A program made the translations under genes and the position numbers. DNA of 64,000 nucleotides, from assembly GCA_937862815.1 (NCBI GenBank), contig CALMED010000007.1, positions 124,001 through 188,000 of the forward strand, written 5' to 3'. Each line of letters opens with the position of its first letter. The first letter of the stretch is position 1. Below are positions 52,701 through 59,681 of this stretch, piece by piece. Source of the DNA: an uncultured Chitinophagaceae bacterium. GTDB taxonomy: Bacteria > Bacteroidota > Bacteroidia > Chitinophagales > Chitinophagaceae. The notes under the pieces are model-generated. The model was not told the DNA's origin and made no database searches. It saw only the letters and a list, made by a program, of their open reading frames with translations.

Positions 52701-53402
52701 CTCTATCAATGGCAGGTGAGCACCAATGGCGGCACCAGCTATAGCAACATCGCCAATGCCAACGGCACCAGTCTCACCGTTAACGAGGTAAGTGTGCTGC
52801 TCAATAACAACCGCTACCGGGTGCTGCTGAGCAACAGCACCTGTACCACACCGGTGGTGTCGAACGCGGCCCTGCTTACCGCCAACCCGCTGCCCATTGT
52901 ATCACTCACCGCATCGCCGTTCACCAAAATTTTCCCGGGTCTCACCACCCGCCTCACGGCCAACGTTACACCGGCCAGCGGCGTGTTGCTTACCTGGGAA
53001 CGCAATGGCAACCCCATCAATGTACCGGGTTCGTCGCTGGATGTAAACGTAGACCTGCTGGGAACCTACCGGTTTACAGCCGATGCCGGCTTTGGATGCG
53101 TTACGGTGTCCAATTTTGTCACCATCAGCGATTCGTCCACCAACCGGATCTTCTTCTATCCCAACCCCAACCAGGGCCAGTTCCAGGTGCGGTACAACAA
53201 CCCCGTAAACCCGGGCACCGTCAGCTCCATCCGGGTGTTCGACAGCAAGGGGGCCCGCGTGCTGGAGCGGCGCTTCAACCTGGTGCGTCCGTACGACCAG
53301 ATGTGGATTGACCTCCGGGCCCGTGGCACCGGTTTGTACATCGTGGAGCTCAACGATGCCTCCGGCAAACGTCTGGCCGTGGGCAGGGTAGTGGTAAACT
53401 GA
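49776..53402 (+). CDS. Secreted reprolysin-like metalloprotease with Ig-like repeats and T9SS type A domain
   Basis: This 1208-residue protein has a signal peptide (MKNLLLVSLTLFSFLIARSQ), a propeptide and an M12B-like catalytic domain. The zinc motif HELGHQFGANH begins at about residue 345 and the Met-turn is GSTVMGYAGI. A PKD/REJ-like domain (NAGPDYTIPRSTPFILTGSG) follows, then a beta-sandwich region and three Ig-like repeats with the shared pattern FQWQVSTNGGTSYTNI, YQWQLSTDGGNNFNNI and YQWQVSTNGGTSYSNI. The C-terminus is a T9SS type A domain (IFFYPNPNQGQFQVRY, GTGLYIVELNDASGKRL). It is probably surface-exposed or released and may digest proteins. A strong terminator follows. Confidence 0.92.
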   Translation: MKNLLLVSLTLFSFLIARSQESDWKPVQEAQLRNDLFRERYRPGSFRLYQLESRAMNTRLQAAPSEKNQAAATSATVIAVPLPDGRFERFRIVEAPVMDPGLAARYPGINAYAGSSLDHPGSTIRVSMGMGRFDAMIFSPDRPTIYLSEVDESTRTLMVYSRDGLVDYKREFACLTPGGTAPVPGLPDGLQQRNADDGRLRTYRIALACTGEFSQFWLNGSETTDAERKAKVLVAVNAALTRVNGIFEKDFGVRLLLIPNNDIIIYLNAASDPWTNNFNSVTQQVIDTNIGDANYDVGHCLHRAADNGNAGCIGCVCRSGQKGSAFTAYSNLNNFDPFAVDYFAHELGHQFGANHTFSFSNENTGAQMEPGSGSTVMGYAGITGSTTDVQPNSDDYFHAISIQQITNYIKSPTGGAACTVAPLTGNNPPTANAGPDYTIPRSTPFILTGSGSDPNAGDVLTYCWEQMDSRATGFSTVPSTTATAGPQFRSFKPGPSPVRIIPQLSTILSGANGQRWEALPAVSRVLNFRLTVRDNHPAGGNNQSDDMIVTVTNAAGPFLITSHNSTGVSWNAGSSQTITWDVANTTAALVSCANVTIELSTDGGQTFPIVLAASTPNDGSETITVPSQATTLARVRVRAVGNIFFDINNTNISITIPDPGFDFTTPGPANVTCGTATTATISLGTVSLLGYNTPINLSATGAPAGTTVQFSVNPVTPGDPVAVTLTNVNTLAPGTYPINIQGNSGILIRNRVINFVVQPGIAPVITLQPLTQTVCDGSSVTFTTAATGATSFQWQVSTNGGTSYTNIDNATGVSYSIASATTTQSTHRFRCVITGPCNTSTTTAAVLTVNALPALTAQPQPAAICAGSNTQFSVTATGTGISYQWQLSTDGGNNFNNITNATAATLDVNGAAVAQNNHRYRCVVSGACTPPAVSNAAVLTVVAPPTIAAQPSNVTLCASGTQSVTFNVTGTGTGTLYQWQVSTNGGTSYSNIANANGTSLTVNEVSVLLNNNRYRVLLSNSTCTTPVVSNAALLTANPLPIVSLTASPFTKIFPGLTTRLTANVTPASGVLLTWERNGNPINVPGSSLDVNVDLLGTYRFTADAGFGCVTVSNFVTISDSSTNRIFFYPNPNQGQFQVRYNNPVNPGTVSSIRVFDSKGARVLERRFNLVRPYDQMWIDLRARGTGLYIVELNDASGKRLAVGRVVVN

Positions 53403-53455
53403 TAAGGAACAGATAGAAATAACAGCCGCTCACAACCGGCGAAGCGGTTCATAAA

Positions 53456-53504
53456 AAACACGGAGTGCTATGTTCAATACATACACGCTCCGTGTTTCTT
53501 TTTG
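53456..53504 (+). terminator. Long hairpin terminator after the metalloprotease gene
   Basis: AAACACGGAGTG (53456-53467) pairs with CGCTCCGTGTTT (53486-53497) with one GU pair. An inner TATGT/ACATA stem adds five pairs. A T-rich tail follows. It also shares the CACGGAG word with the repeat block just downstream. Confidence 0.75.
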
Positions 53505-53562
53505 TAGCGGAAGAGCAACACGGAGCCGCGGAGAAATGGAGAAGCACGGAGCTGCTTTCGCT

Positions 53563-53752
53563 CATTCATTATTTTCCCGCGAATTTCGGGAATCCTTTTC
53601 TAAGATGCATTTAAAATAATCAGCAACGCCTTCATGCCGAGACCCCCCATTCATTCATTAATTTTCCGCAGATTTTTTGCAGCTTTCTCGGAATCCTTTT
53701 CTAAGAAGTATTTAAAAATAGACAGCAGCGCCTCCATCCCTACACGCCCCCC
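53563..53752 (+). repeat. Two diverged tandem copies of a roughly 90-100-bp unit
   Basis: Unit one (53563-53651) and unit two (53652-53752) both start CATTCATTA, share the identical 17 bases GGAATCCTTTTCTAAGA (53589-53605 and 53690-53706), continue with ATTTAAAA and AGCA(A/G)CGCC, and end in a run of C. Confidence 0.75.
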
Positions 53753-53784
53753 ATTCAATCCTTCATTCATTCAATCCTTCATTC
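53753..53784 (+). repeat. Perfect 16-bp tandem duplication
   Basis: ATTCAATCCTTCATTC occurs twice without a gap. The second copy overlaps the stop codon of the minus-strand FecR-like gene (53779-53781). Confidence 0.8.
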
Positions 53785-54609
53785 CTTATTTTCCGCCGGA
53801 AGAGGGAAGTACCGCTGCAACTGGTACAGTTCCAGCCAGCGTTCAAATAGGTCGCGTTCCATCATGCGTAGCAGGGCCGGGTCTTTCCCGTAAGCTGTGC
53901 GCAGTTGCTGCAGCTGCTGGCGGATGAGGGCTGCATCCTCCGGCAGGGGAAGGATAAACGAATAATACGCCATCAGTTCATGCTGCCTGCTGTCGGCCGG
54001 GTACACTTTCCAGCGCACCAGCCGCGCCTGCACGTTCTCCGTTTCCATCCAGGCCAGCGGAACCGGGAACCCGGAAGCGCGTTGCAACACGGTGTCGTAT
54101 AACCGATCATTCAGGATGAACTCCAGTTTCATGGGTGTGTTTCCCTGCTTTCTCCAGGTGAGGGTAACGGGAGCATCTGCTGCAAAGCTGCTGTCGGCCG
54201 GCTGTTGCATGAATTGCGGGGCCCGGAAAACAGCTGCGGTGATCTTTTGTTTGTGATCACCTTCTTCCTCTTTCAGGAATTTTTCAAAAACATAGGCGAA
54301 AAAGGAAGAGACCACCCCCGTGTTCTTTTGTTCTTTGAAGCGGTTTTTAATCTGTGAAAAACTGTACAGACCAGCCGATTTGAGCAGCATGCTGCGGCCG
54401 TCGTTCCCTATGAGCATGGCTTCGGCGTTGGCCGCTATCTGCAGGCTGTGTTGCGGGCGCACAAAAATACCCCGCCGGGCGGTTTCCTTCTTTCCGTCGT
54501 GCACCCAGATTACTTTGCGGTTTACGTGGTACAGCAGGTATTGCTCCGGAACCACGGTTGGTCCGGCGGAAGCGGTTGCCAGCAGCAGGTAAAAAAAGTG
54601 CCAGATCAT
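53779..54609 (-). CDS. FecR-like secreted envelope protein of the CHASE2 cluster
   Basis: This 276-residue protein has a short signal (MIWHFFYLLLATASAGP). The region of about residues 20-90 is beta-rich and reads like a FecR-type domain: KETARRGIFVRPQHSLQIAA, then AEAMLIGNDGRSMLLKSAGL. A middle Ig/FN3-like part follows (SSFAADAPVTLTWRKQG, VQARLVRWKVYPAD), and the end is helical (LIRQQLQQLRTAYGKDPALL). The start overlaps the CHASE2 gene's stop by four bases, so the two are translationally coupled and almost certainly work together. It is likely periplasmic. The FecR assignment is by pattern only and needs a profile check. Confidence 0.65.
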   Translation of the reverse strand: MIWHFFYLLLATASAGPTVVPEQYLLYHVNRKVIWVHDGKKETARRGIFVRPQHSLQIAANAEAMLIGNDGRSMLLKSAGLYSFSQIKNRFKEQKNTGVVSSFFAYVFEKFLKEEEGDHKQKITAAVFRAPQFMQQPADSSFAADAPVTLTWRKQGNTPMKLEFILNDRLYDTVLQRASGFPVPLAWMETENVQARLVRWKVYPADSRQHELMAYYSFILPLPEDAALIRQQLQQLRTAYGKDPALLRMMERDLFERWLELYQLQRYFPLPAENKE

Positions 54610-55799
54610 GATGCGGGTTTACCTAAGAACTGTGAACGGAATGGTAGTTTGAGTTTATAATGGAGGAACATCAGAAATGCCTCATACAAATTTATAAAAG
54701 TGGGTAGTAATACAAGACAGGCGGTGAGCAGTCCCGGATCAAACTTGATGTTGAAATACCGGTACACGAGAATGGATACAAAAACAATGAGAATACTGCC
54801 TGTCAATTGCACGAGGGTACCCACTGCATTGAACCAGATGTCTCCTTTCAGAAAGAGATTGCCCATCACGGGCAGCAACAACCAGATGGCGAGGGAAGAA
54901 ATCAGTATCACTTTCCAGGGAGGCACCACCCGCACATAATCTTCCTCCAGCATCATCCGCAGGATGTTGGCGTGGATCACACTGCCGTACATATCGGGGT
55001 AGCTGCGTCCCGAAAGCCGGTCATTCAGCGGCGTGAAGAATTTGTCTTCATCCAGTTTCACCACTTCATCTGTTCCTTCGGGACCCAGGTACCCTACTAC
55101 CAACAGTTTGTCCTCCAGCTGTTGCAGGTCAAAGGAAGGATCAAGCAGTTCGCCCGCCTGGTAATAGCGGAAATTGGCGAGGTTGCCCCAGTAATGAATT
55201 TCCACTTCCTCGGTGCGGCTGCGGGGGATGCGCCGGTATTTACCGGGATCAAACTGGTGAATCAGCGTGGTGGTAAACGCTTCTTCGTTGCGGAAAAACG
55301 GATGGAAATAGCGGATGGTGGCATTTTCCCGGTCGCTCCCCACCAGGTTGGCATAGCCGCCGGAAGAGCGGGTGAAAAAGCTGTCGGTGCGCACCGATGT
55401 ACCGTCGGGATCGAAGAGGGATGCATGGCTGAACACAAAGGCCGGGTGCCGGGCAAAAACCTGCTGCAGCAAACTGTCGGCCGGCCCGCGCCGTTCCCGG
55501 AAAATCACGTCCAGCCCTATGACCCGGGGTTTGCCTTCGGCCACCCGCTCCAGTACGGCTGCCAGTTCGCTGCGGTCGCGGTTACCAATGTTCACCAGCA
55601 CCAGCGGCCCGGCGTAGATCGAGTCGCGGTTCTTGATTTTGGAATAGTAGAGATCGGTGAGGGTGAGGTCTTCAAAGGCCTGGGTGAAGGGATCAAAGAA
55701 AGAGAGGTTGAGAAAAACCAGCGACAACAGACCAACGCAGCCGAAGATAAAACTGTTCAGCAGCAGGTACTCAATGAAAAAACGTTTAAGGGCCTTCAC
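54606..55799 (-). CDS. CHASE2-domain membrane sensor without an output domain
   Basis: This 397-residue protein has an N-terminal helix (LLNSFIFGCVGLLSLVFLNL), then a large extracytoplasmic CHASE2 domain: FFDPFTQAFEDLTLTDLYYS, LVLVNIGNRDRSELAAVL, RVIGLDVIFRERRGPADSLL and VVGYLGPEGTDEV. Three C-terminal helices close it (VILISSLAIWLLLPVM, LTGSILIVFVSILVY, LTACLVLLPTFINLY). CHASE2 usually feeds a kinase or cyclase; here only about 25 residues follow the last helix, so no output domain is present. It starts with GTG and has a TATCTTTC box five bases upstream. It is coupled to the FecR-like gene downstream. Confidence 0.88.
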   Translation of the reverse strand: MKALKRFFIEYLLLNSFIFGCVGLLSLVFLNLSFFDPFTQAFEDLTLTDLYYSKIKNRDSIYAGPLVLVNIGNRDRSELAAVLERVAEGKPRVIGLDVIFRERRGPADSLLQQVFARHPAFVFSHASLFDPDGTSVRTDSFFTRSSGGYANLVGSDRENATIRYFHPFFRNEEAFTTTLIHQFDPGKYRRIPRSRTEEVEIHYWGNLANFRYYQAGELLDPSFDLQQLEDKLLVVGYLGPEGTDEVVKLDEDKFFTPLNDRLSGRSYPDMYGSVIHANILRMMLEEDYVRVVPPWKVILISSLAIWLLLPVMGNLFLKGDIWFNAVGTLVQLTGSILIVFVSILVYRYFNIKFDPGLLTACLVLLPTFINLYEAFLMFLHYKLKLPFRSQFLGKPAS

Positions 55800-55804
55800 A
55801 GCCC

Positions 55805-55812
55805 GAAAGATA
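55805..55812 (-). promoter_or_regulatory. Near-consensus -7 box TATCTTTC for the CHASE2 gene
   Basis: Read on the minus strand, this differs from TAnnTTTG only in the last base and lies five bases before the GTG start. It follows the terminator at 55827-55853, so the CHASE2/FecR-like pair has its own transcription unit. Confidence 0.5.
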
Positions 55813-55826
55813 AAGAAAAAAGAAAA

Positions 55827-55853
55827 GGGTATGAACCCGCTTGTTCATACCCC
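55827..55853 (-). terminator. Terminator after the small secreted protein gene
   Basis: GGGTATGAAC (55827-55836) pairs perfectly with GTTCATACCC (55843-55852). On the minus strand it is followed by a T-rich stretch (55813-55826). It separates the small protein and caspase genes from the CHASE2/FecR-like pair. Confidence 0.85.
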
Positions 55854-55880
55854 TTGCTTATGTTGTTGCTGAGCGTGCGA

Positions 55881-56288
55881 TCAGCGCTTCAGGTTGAGGG
55901 TAAATACCCGGCTGTCGTTGCAATAGCTGCTGTTGCTCCAGTAGAGGCTGCCATCGGTGGTTTGTGCATACCACTTGGTCCAGTTACCGGGAACCCAAAC
56001 GTCGATGCGTACCGACTTGGCATAAGGAGACAGACGGCCCTGGTAGATGTTCTCTACCCATACATCCACGTAGTTACCGGTGAAGTTGTCGAAGTACACG
56101 TAGCAATAGCCACGGGTGCTTTTTTCACGGGGAGCTGCATCAGGACCGGGAAGATCTTTCTTTTCTTTCACGGGCTGGGCTTCAACGGCCACTTTCTTGG
56201 GAGCGGGTTTTGCCTGGGCAGAAGCGGTGGTGCCGAAGACAACGGACAAACCGATAACGGTCAACGTCATGAAAACGAGCTTTTTCAT
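55881..56288 (-). CDS. Small secreted protein of the caspase/CHASE2 cluster
   Basis: This 135-residue protein starts MKKLVFMTLTVIGLSVVFGT and has a clear signal peptide ending near TASAQ. A Lys/Pro/Ala/Glu-rich linker follows. The last 75 or so residues form a compact beta-rich domain (YCYVYFDNFTGNYVDVWVEN, then KWYAQTTDGSLYWSNSSYC) with two cysteines that could form a disulfide. No family is recognised. It is 63 bases after the caspase gene on the same strand and is followed by a terminator. It could be a partner, inhibitor or substrate of the caspase; the sequence does not say which. Confidence 0.7.
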   Translation of the reverse strand: MKKLVFMTLTVIGLSVVFGTTASAQAKPAPKKVAVEAQPVKEKKDLPGPDAAPREKSTRGYCYVYFDNFTGNYVDVWVENIYQGRLSPYAKSVRIDVWVPGNWTKWYAQTTDGSLYWSNSSYCNDSRVFTLNLKR

Positions 56289-56351
56289 ACTGTTTTGTTT
56301 TTGATGGTTTAAAAATAAAGATTGATAAAAATTTTTAAATAGCAAATTGTT

Positions 56352-58310
56352 TTATTGTTTTTTCGGGATGATCTCGTAGTCAAGGAAGAAGGTGTTCATC
56401 ACATCCATTTCCACACCGCCTTCGTCACCCGACCCCCGGCTTTTGGTGTTATCCGGCTTGCGCAGGAAGGGGCGGTAGTCGAGCGGCTCCCGGCTGGCAA
56501 TGAGCAGCAACCGGTTTTTGCCGTAGGGAGGACCAATGCTGAACACCTTGTTGGTATTGCGCCGGGTTTCGTCGGGTTCCATGAAATAGTCGGTTGGCTT
56601 TTCATTGATCCGCGTGCCGGGCATCAGGGGCCCTACCATATGATCGGGCATGATCTCCAGCAGGGTGAAGTAACACCGCTCCTGACCGCTGTTGGTGAAT
56701 TCCAGGTTGTAGGCTTCTCCCACGGCCATAACGATGTTGCCGTTTTTATCCCGGATGCTGCTTTCGGGCAGATCCTGTGTTTCGGCTATCCCACCCCGCT
56801 CGTTCCGTTTGGTCACTTTCACCGGCAGCATTTTAAAGGAGACCCGGATGTTGGGATCCACTTTGTTGAGCTGGAGAAAGTAACGGCTCCAGGCATAGTG
56901 CCGCAGGCGGTACTGCAGGGTATCGGCCAGCCTGCCATCGTCCATGTTCACCGGCAGGCGCAGGAAAGCTTCCTGTTCGTGTTTAAACACGTAGTAACTG
57001 TTGCCGTCATCTCCGCTGATTGTTTCCACGTTCAGCGAAGCAGGTACCTGCGACAGTTTCACTTCCTTGATCCGACCCAGTACCGCTTCCAGCCGGGCAC
57101 GGGCCGCATCCGGAATGTTCTTCAGAAACACGCCCGCCTGCAGATCGCCGAAATTGATCTCGTCGAGAAACACCCAGCTGTCGGTCAGCACCGCGGGGTC
57201 GATTGCTTCGTTCAGCTTTACTACCGACTGAAAGTTCTCCGCTTTGATGATGGTGCCGGTGGCCAGGGGGGCAACACCAAAAGTATCCCGTGTGTCGGAC
57301 GGGTACACCCGGATGGTACTGCCTTCAAAAACATTGTAGATAAGACCGGTGGAGATGGTTATTTCTCTGCCTTTCACGTCCAGGGGAACATAGTAATCGG
57401 CCTTGGTAAGCAAATTGCCGCCAAAGATCAGCTTGTCCAGTTCGCCCTCCGCATCGGGGTTTTGCGGCAGGCCCCAGTTGCGTATCTGCACTTTGATGCG
57501 GTCGGAGATGGTTTTGTAACTCATCTGCTCCGTGGCATTGTTCACTACCTTGAAAAAGGCCATCGAGAGGCTGCCGTATTCTTCGTCCTTCACTTTCACC
57601 TGGTAGTTTAACTCCATGGAGCGGGAGGCGAAAAAGGCAATCATGGGAGCCAGGCCCTGCCGGCGGTCACCGAGACCAAAGAGTTTGTCGTCCACTTTAT
57701 TGACACCGGAAGCTGGTCCGGCGTAATTCTTCGGGGCATAAGCCTTGGTGGTGCCGCGGTGGGTGGTGGGGGGTGGGTTGTTGCGGGTGCCAGAACCCGA
57801 ATGACAGGCATCCACCAACACGATCAACTCCCCGTTATCGCCCAGCTTCCGGCGCACTTCTTCCAGCTTCAGGCCAAAATCATCGTCCCGCAGGTGCCGC
57901 TCCACACCCGGTACATAGTCCATGGGGGAGTCGTAGGTCACCAGCGCTTCGTCGTAGCCGTCGGCTTCATCCCCGTTATTATCATATACCTGCTGGCCGT
58001 GACCGCTGAAATGAAACACGCAGATGTCGCCGGGTTTCGCTTTGTCAATCAGGTGCTTCTGGATGCCGTTCAGGATCCCCTCCTTGGTGGCCTGCTGGTC
58101 GCGTAGTACCACAATGTTCTGTTCCGGGAAACCTTGCTTCTTCAGGGCATCCCGGATGAGCGGAATATCTTTCTCCGATGCCAGGTTGTTCCAGCCGGTA
58201 CCCGGCTTGTACCGGGAGATGGCCACGATCAGGGCGAACTTATTGGGCTTGTCCTGCGCCACCAGGGCGGTTGCGTACAGACTGAACAGCAGGGTGAACA
58301 ACAGTTTCAT
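56352..58310 (-). CDS. Secreted caspase-fold (C14/metacaspase-like) protease with DUF4384-like C-terminus
   Basis: This 652-residue protein has a signal peptide (MKLLFTLLFSLYATALVAQ) and an N-terminal caspase domain. The catalytic histidine is His104 in VFHFSGHGQQV and the catalytic cysteine is Cys169 in LIVLVDACHSGSG; both are present, so it should be active. KFALIVAISRYKPG is the first strand of the fold. The C-terminal region from about residue 515 resembles DUF4384 (GEAYNLEFTNSGQERCYFTL, then NRLLLIASREPLDYRPF). Such proteases usually cut after Arg or Lys. It precedes the small secreted protein, CHASE2 and FecR-like genes. Its role is unknown; periplasmic proteolysis is inferred from the signal peptide. 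Confidence 0.9.
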   Translation of the reverse strand: MKLLFTLLFSLYATALVAQDKPNKFALIVAISRYKPGTGWNNLASEKDIPLIRDALKKQGFPEQNIVVLRDQQATKEGILNGIQKHLIDKAKPGDICVFHFSGHGQQVYDNNGDEADGYDEALVTYDSPMDYVPGVERHLRDDDFGLKLEEVRRKLGDNGELIVLVDACHSGSGTRNNPPPTTHRGTTKAYAPKNYAGPASGVNKVDDKLFGLGDRRQGLAPMIAFFASRSMELNYQVKVKDEEYGSLSMAFFKVVNNATEQMSYKTISDRIKVQIRNWGLPQNPDAEGELDKLIFGGNLLTKADYYVPLDVKGREITISTGLIYNVFEGSTIRVYPSDTRDTFGVAPLATGTIIKAENFQSVVKLNEAIDPAVLTDSWVFLDEINFGDLQAGVFLKNIPDAARARLEAVLGRIKEVKLSQVPASLNVETISGDDGNSYYVFKHEQEAFLRLPVNMDDGRLADTLQYRLRHYAWSRYFLQLNKVDPNIRVSFKMLPVKVTKRNERGGIAETQDLPESSIRDKNGNIVMAVGEAYNLEFTNSGQERCYFTLLEIMPDHMVGPLMPGTRINEKPTDYFMEPDETRRNTNKVFSIGPPYGKNRLLLIASREPLDYRPFLRKPDNTKSRGSGDEGGVEMDVMNTFFLDYEIIPKKQ

Positions 58311-58523
58311 ATCAGTTGGTTTGGGTGTACCGTTTTAAGGTACACATCCATCCGCATTCCGGAATTGTTTCCGTTTACAGATGCAATATTAAATCGCTTT
58401 TCACCACAACGGCATACCCTCAAAATGGTATTTTTCCACTCCGGCGGAAGAAAGCCCCCTATGAACGCAATTCCGCCGCTTCTGTTGCACCGGCAATAAA
58501 AAATTACCCTATCTTGAGCGCCC

Positions 58524-59681
58524 ATGGCTGCATTTGTTTTCTGGCTGTCGCTGGGAATTTTCCTCTATACCTACATCGGGTACCCCCTGCTGCTCCGGTT
58601 CGTTGCCCCCCGGCGGCCGGTTGACCCAACGGGCACGGAACAGCCTGCTGTAACCGTTCTCATTGCCGCCTGCAACGAAGCCGCCGTCATCACCGCCAAA
58701 CTCGAAAACACCTTTGCGCTCGATTATCCGGCAGATCGGTTACACGTAGCCGTGGTGGCCGACGGCTCCACCGATGCCACCGTGGAATTGGTACAGCGCT
58801 TTCCTGCCGTGCAACTCCTGTACGAACCGGAACGCCGGGGAAAGTCGGCCGCCCTCAACCGGGGCGTGGCGCAACTCACCACGCCGCTGGTGGTGGTGAC
58901 CGATGCCAATACTTTTCTTCCGCCCACCGCCCTCCGCGCCCTGCTGCAACCCTTTGCCCATCCGCAGGTGGGTGGTGTGGCCGGCGCCAAGCGGGTGATC
59001 GGCGGGGCCGATGCTGCCACGGCCGGCGAAGGACTTTACTGGCGCTATGAATCACAGCTCAAAGCACTCGAATCCCGTTTTTACAGCACCATCGGCGCGG
59101 CGGGCGAACTCTTCGCTTTCCGGCGGGCCTGCTTCCGGGAGATTCCCGCCACCGCCATCACCGACGATTTTTTCCTCTCCCTGTCCATCAACCTGCAGGG
59201 ATACACCATCGCCTACGCGCCGGAGGCGGTAGCTACGGAAGCGGCGTCCCTCTCGCTCCGCGACGAATGGAACCGCAAAGTGCGCATTGCCGCCGGCGGC
59301 TTCCAGTCGCTGGCCTGGTTCCGGTCGGCCCTCCATCCCTTCCGGCACCCCCGCCTCGCCCTGCAGTTCTTCTCGCACCGCGTGCTGCGCTGGGTGGCCT
59401 GCGCCCCCGCACTGGTCTTGCTTTTTACCAGCAACCTTGTATTGTTTCTCTATACAGACAGCTGGTTTTACAGCTGGGCCTTCGGGGCGCAAAGCGTTTT
59501 TTACGGCGCGGCGCTGGCGGGCTTTCTGCTGGCCCGGACTTCGCGCCCTGTGCCATTCTTCTTCCAGCTGCCCTTCTACTTCGTGCTCATGCACGCCGCC
59601 CTGCCCGTGGGCTGGTGGCGCTTTGTAAGGGGAAAGCAGTCGGCTATCTGGCAGAAAGCCCAACGTTCTGTTGCCCTGTAA
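58524..59681 (+). CDS. Membrane GT2-family glycosyltransferase
   Basis: This 385-residue processive-type glycosyltransferase has an N-terminal helix (MAAFVFWLSLGIFLYTYIGYPL), a GT-A domain and C-terminal helices. The nucleotide-binding part is VTVLIAACNEAAVITAKLEN, the substrate acid is in VVADGSTDATV, VVVTDANTFLPPT holds the metal-binding D-x-N, and TDDFFLSLSINLQGY the catalytic aspartate. The usual QxxRW motif is replaced by EWNRKVRIAAGGFQSL. The closest described types are poly-N-acetylglucosamine or cellulose-synthase-like enzymes. A TATCTTGA sequence six bases upstream is a weak -7 box. Its stop overlaps the RecG start. Confidence 0.87.
   Translation: MAAFVFWLSLGIFLYTYIGYPLLLRFVAPRRPVDPTGTEQPAVTVLIAACNEAAVITAKLENTFALDYPADRLHVAVVADGSTDATVELVQRFPAVQLLYEPERRGKSAALNRGVAQLTTPLVVVTDANTFLPPTALRALLQPFAHPQVGGVAGAKRVIGGADAATAGEGLYWRYESQLKALESRFYSTIGAAGELFAFRRACFREIPATAITDDFFLSLSINLQGYTIAYAPEAVATEAASLSLRDEWNRKVRIAAGGFQSLAWFRSALHPFRHPRLALQFFSHRVLRWVACAPALVLLFTSNLVLFLYTDSWFYSWAFGAQSVFYGAALAGFLLARTSRPVPFFFQLPFYFVLMHAALPVGWWRFVRGKQSAIWQKAQRSVAL

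Larger units (their letters stand above)
53403..53778. other. Repeat-rich 376-base gap
   Basis: This gap lies after the metalloprotease gene and reaches the end of the minus-strand FecR-like gene. It contains the terminator at 53456-53504, a GGAG-periodic block at about 53517-53552 (CACGGAG twice plus GCGGAG and ATGGAG), and two diverged copies of a roughly 90-100-base unit. A perfect 16-base tandem duplication overlaps its right end. No coding frame is convincing. Confidence 0.6.

Noticed and set aside
51261..52709. A 482-codon open frame on the minus strand across the metalloprotease gene
   Set aside because: It mirrors the Ig-like repeats of the real gene, has no family motif, and is low-complexity Gly/Val/Arg-rich, as expected of an antisense shadow in GC-rich DNA.
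56352..58310. Calling the caspase cluster an anti-phage defence system
   Set aside because: The caspase has a signal peptide and the partners are envelope proteins; no nucleic-acid sensor, effector nuclease or defence-island neighbour is present.
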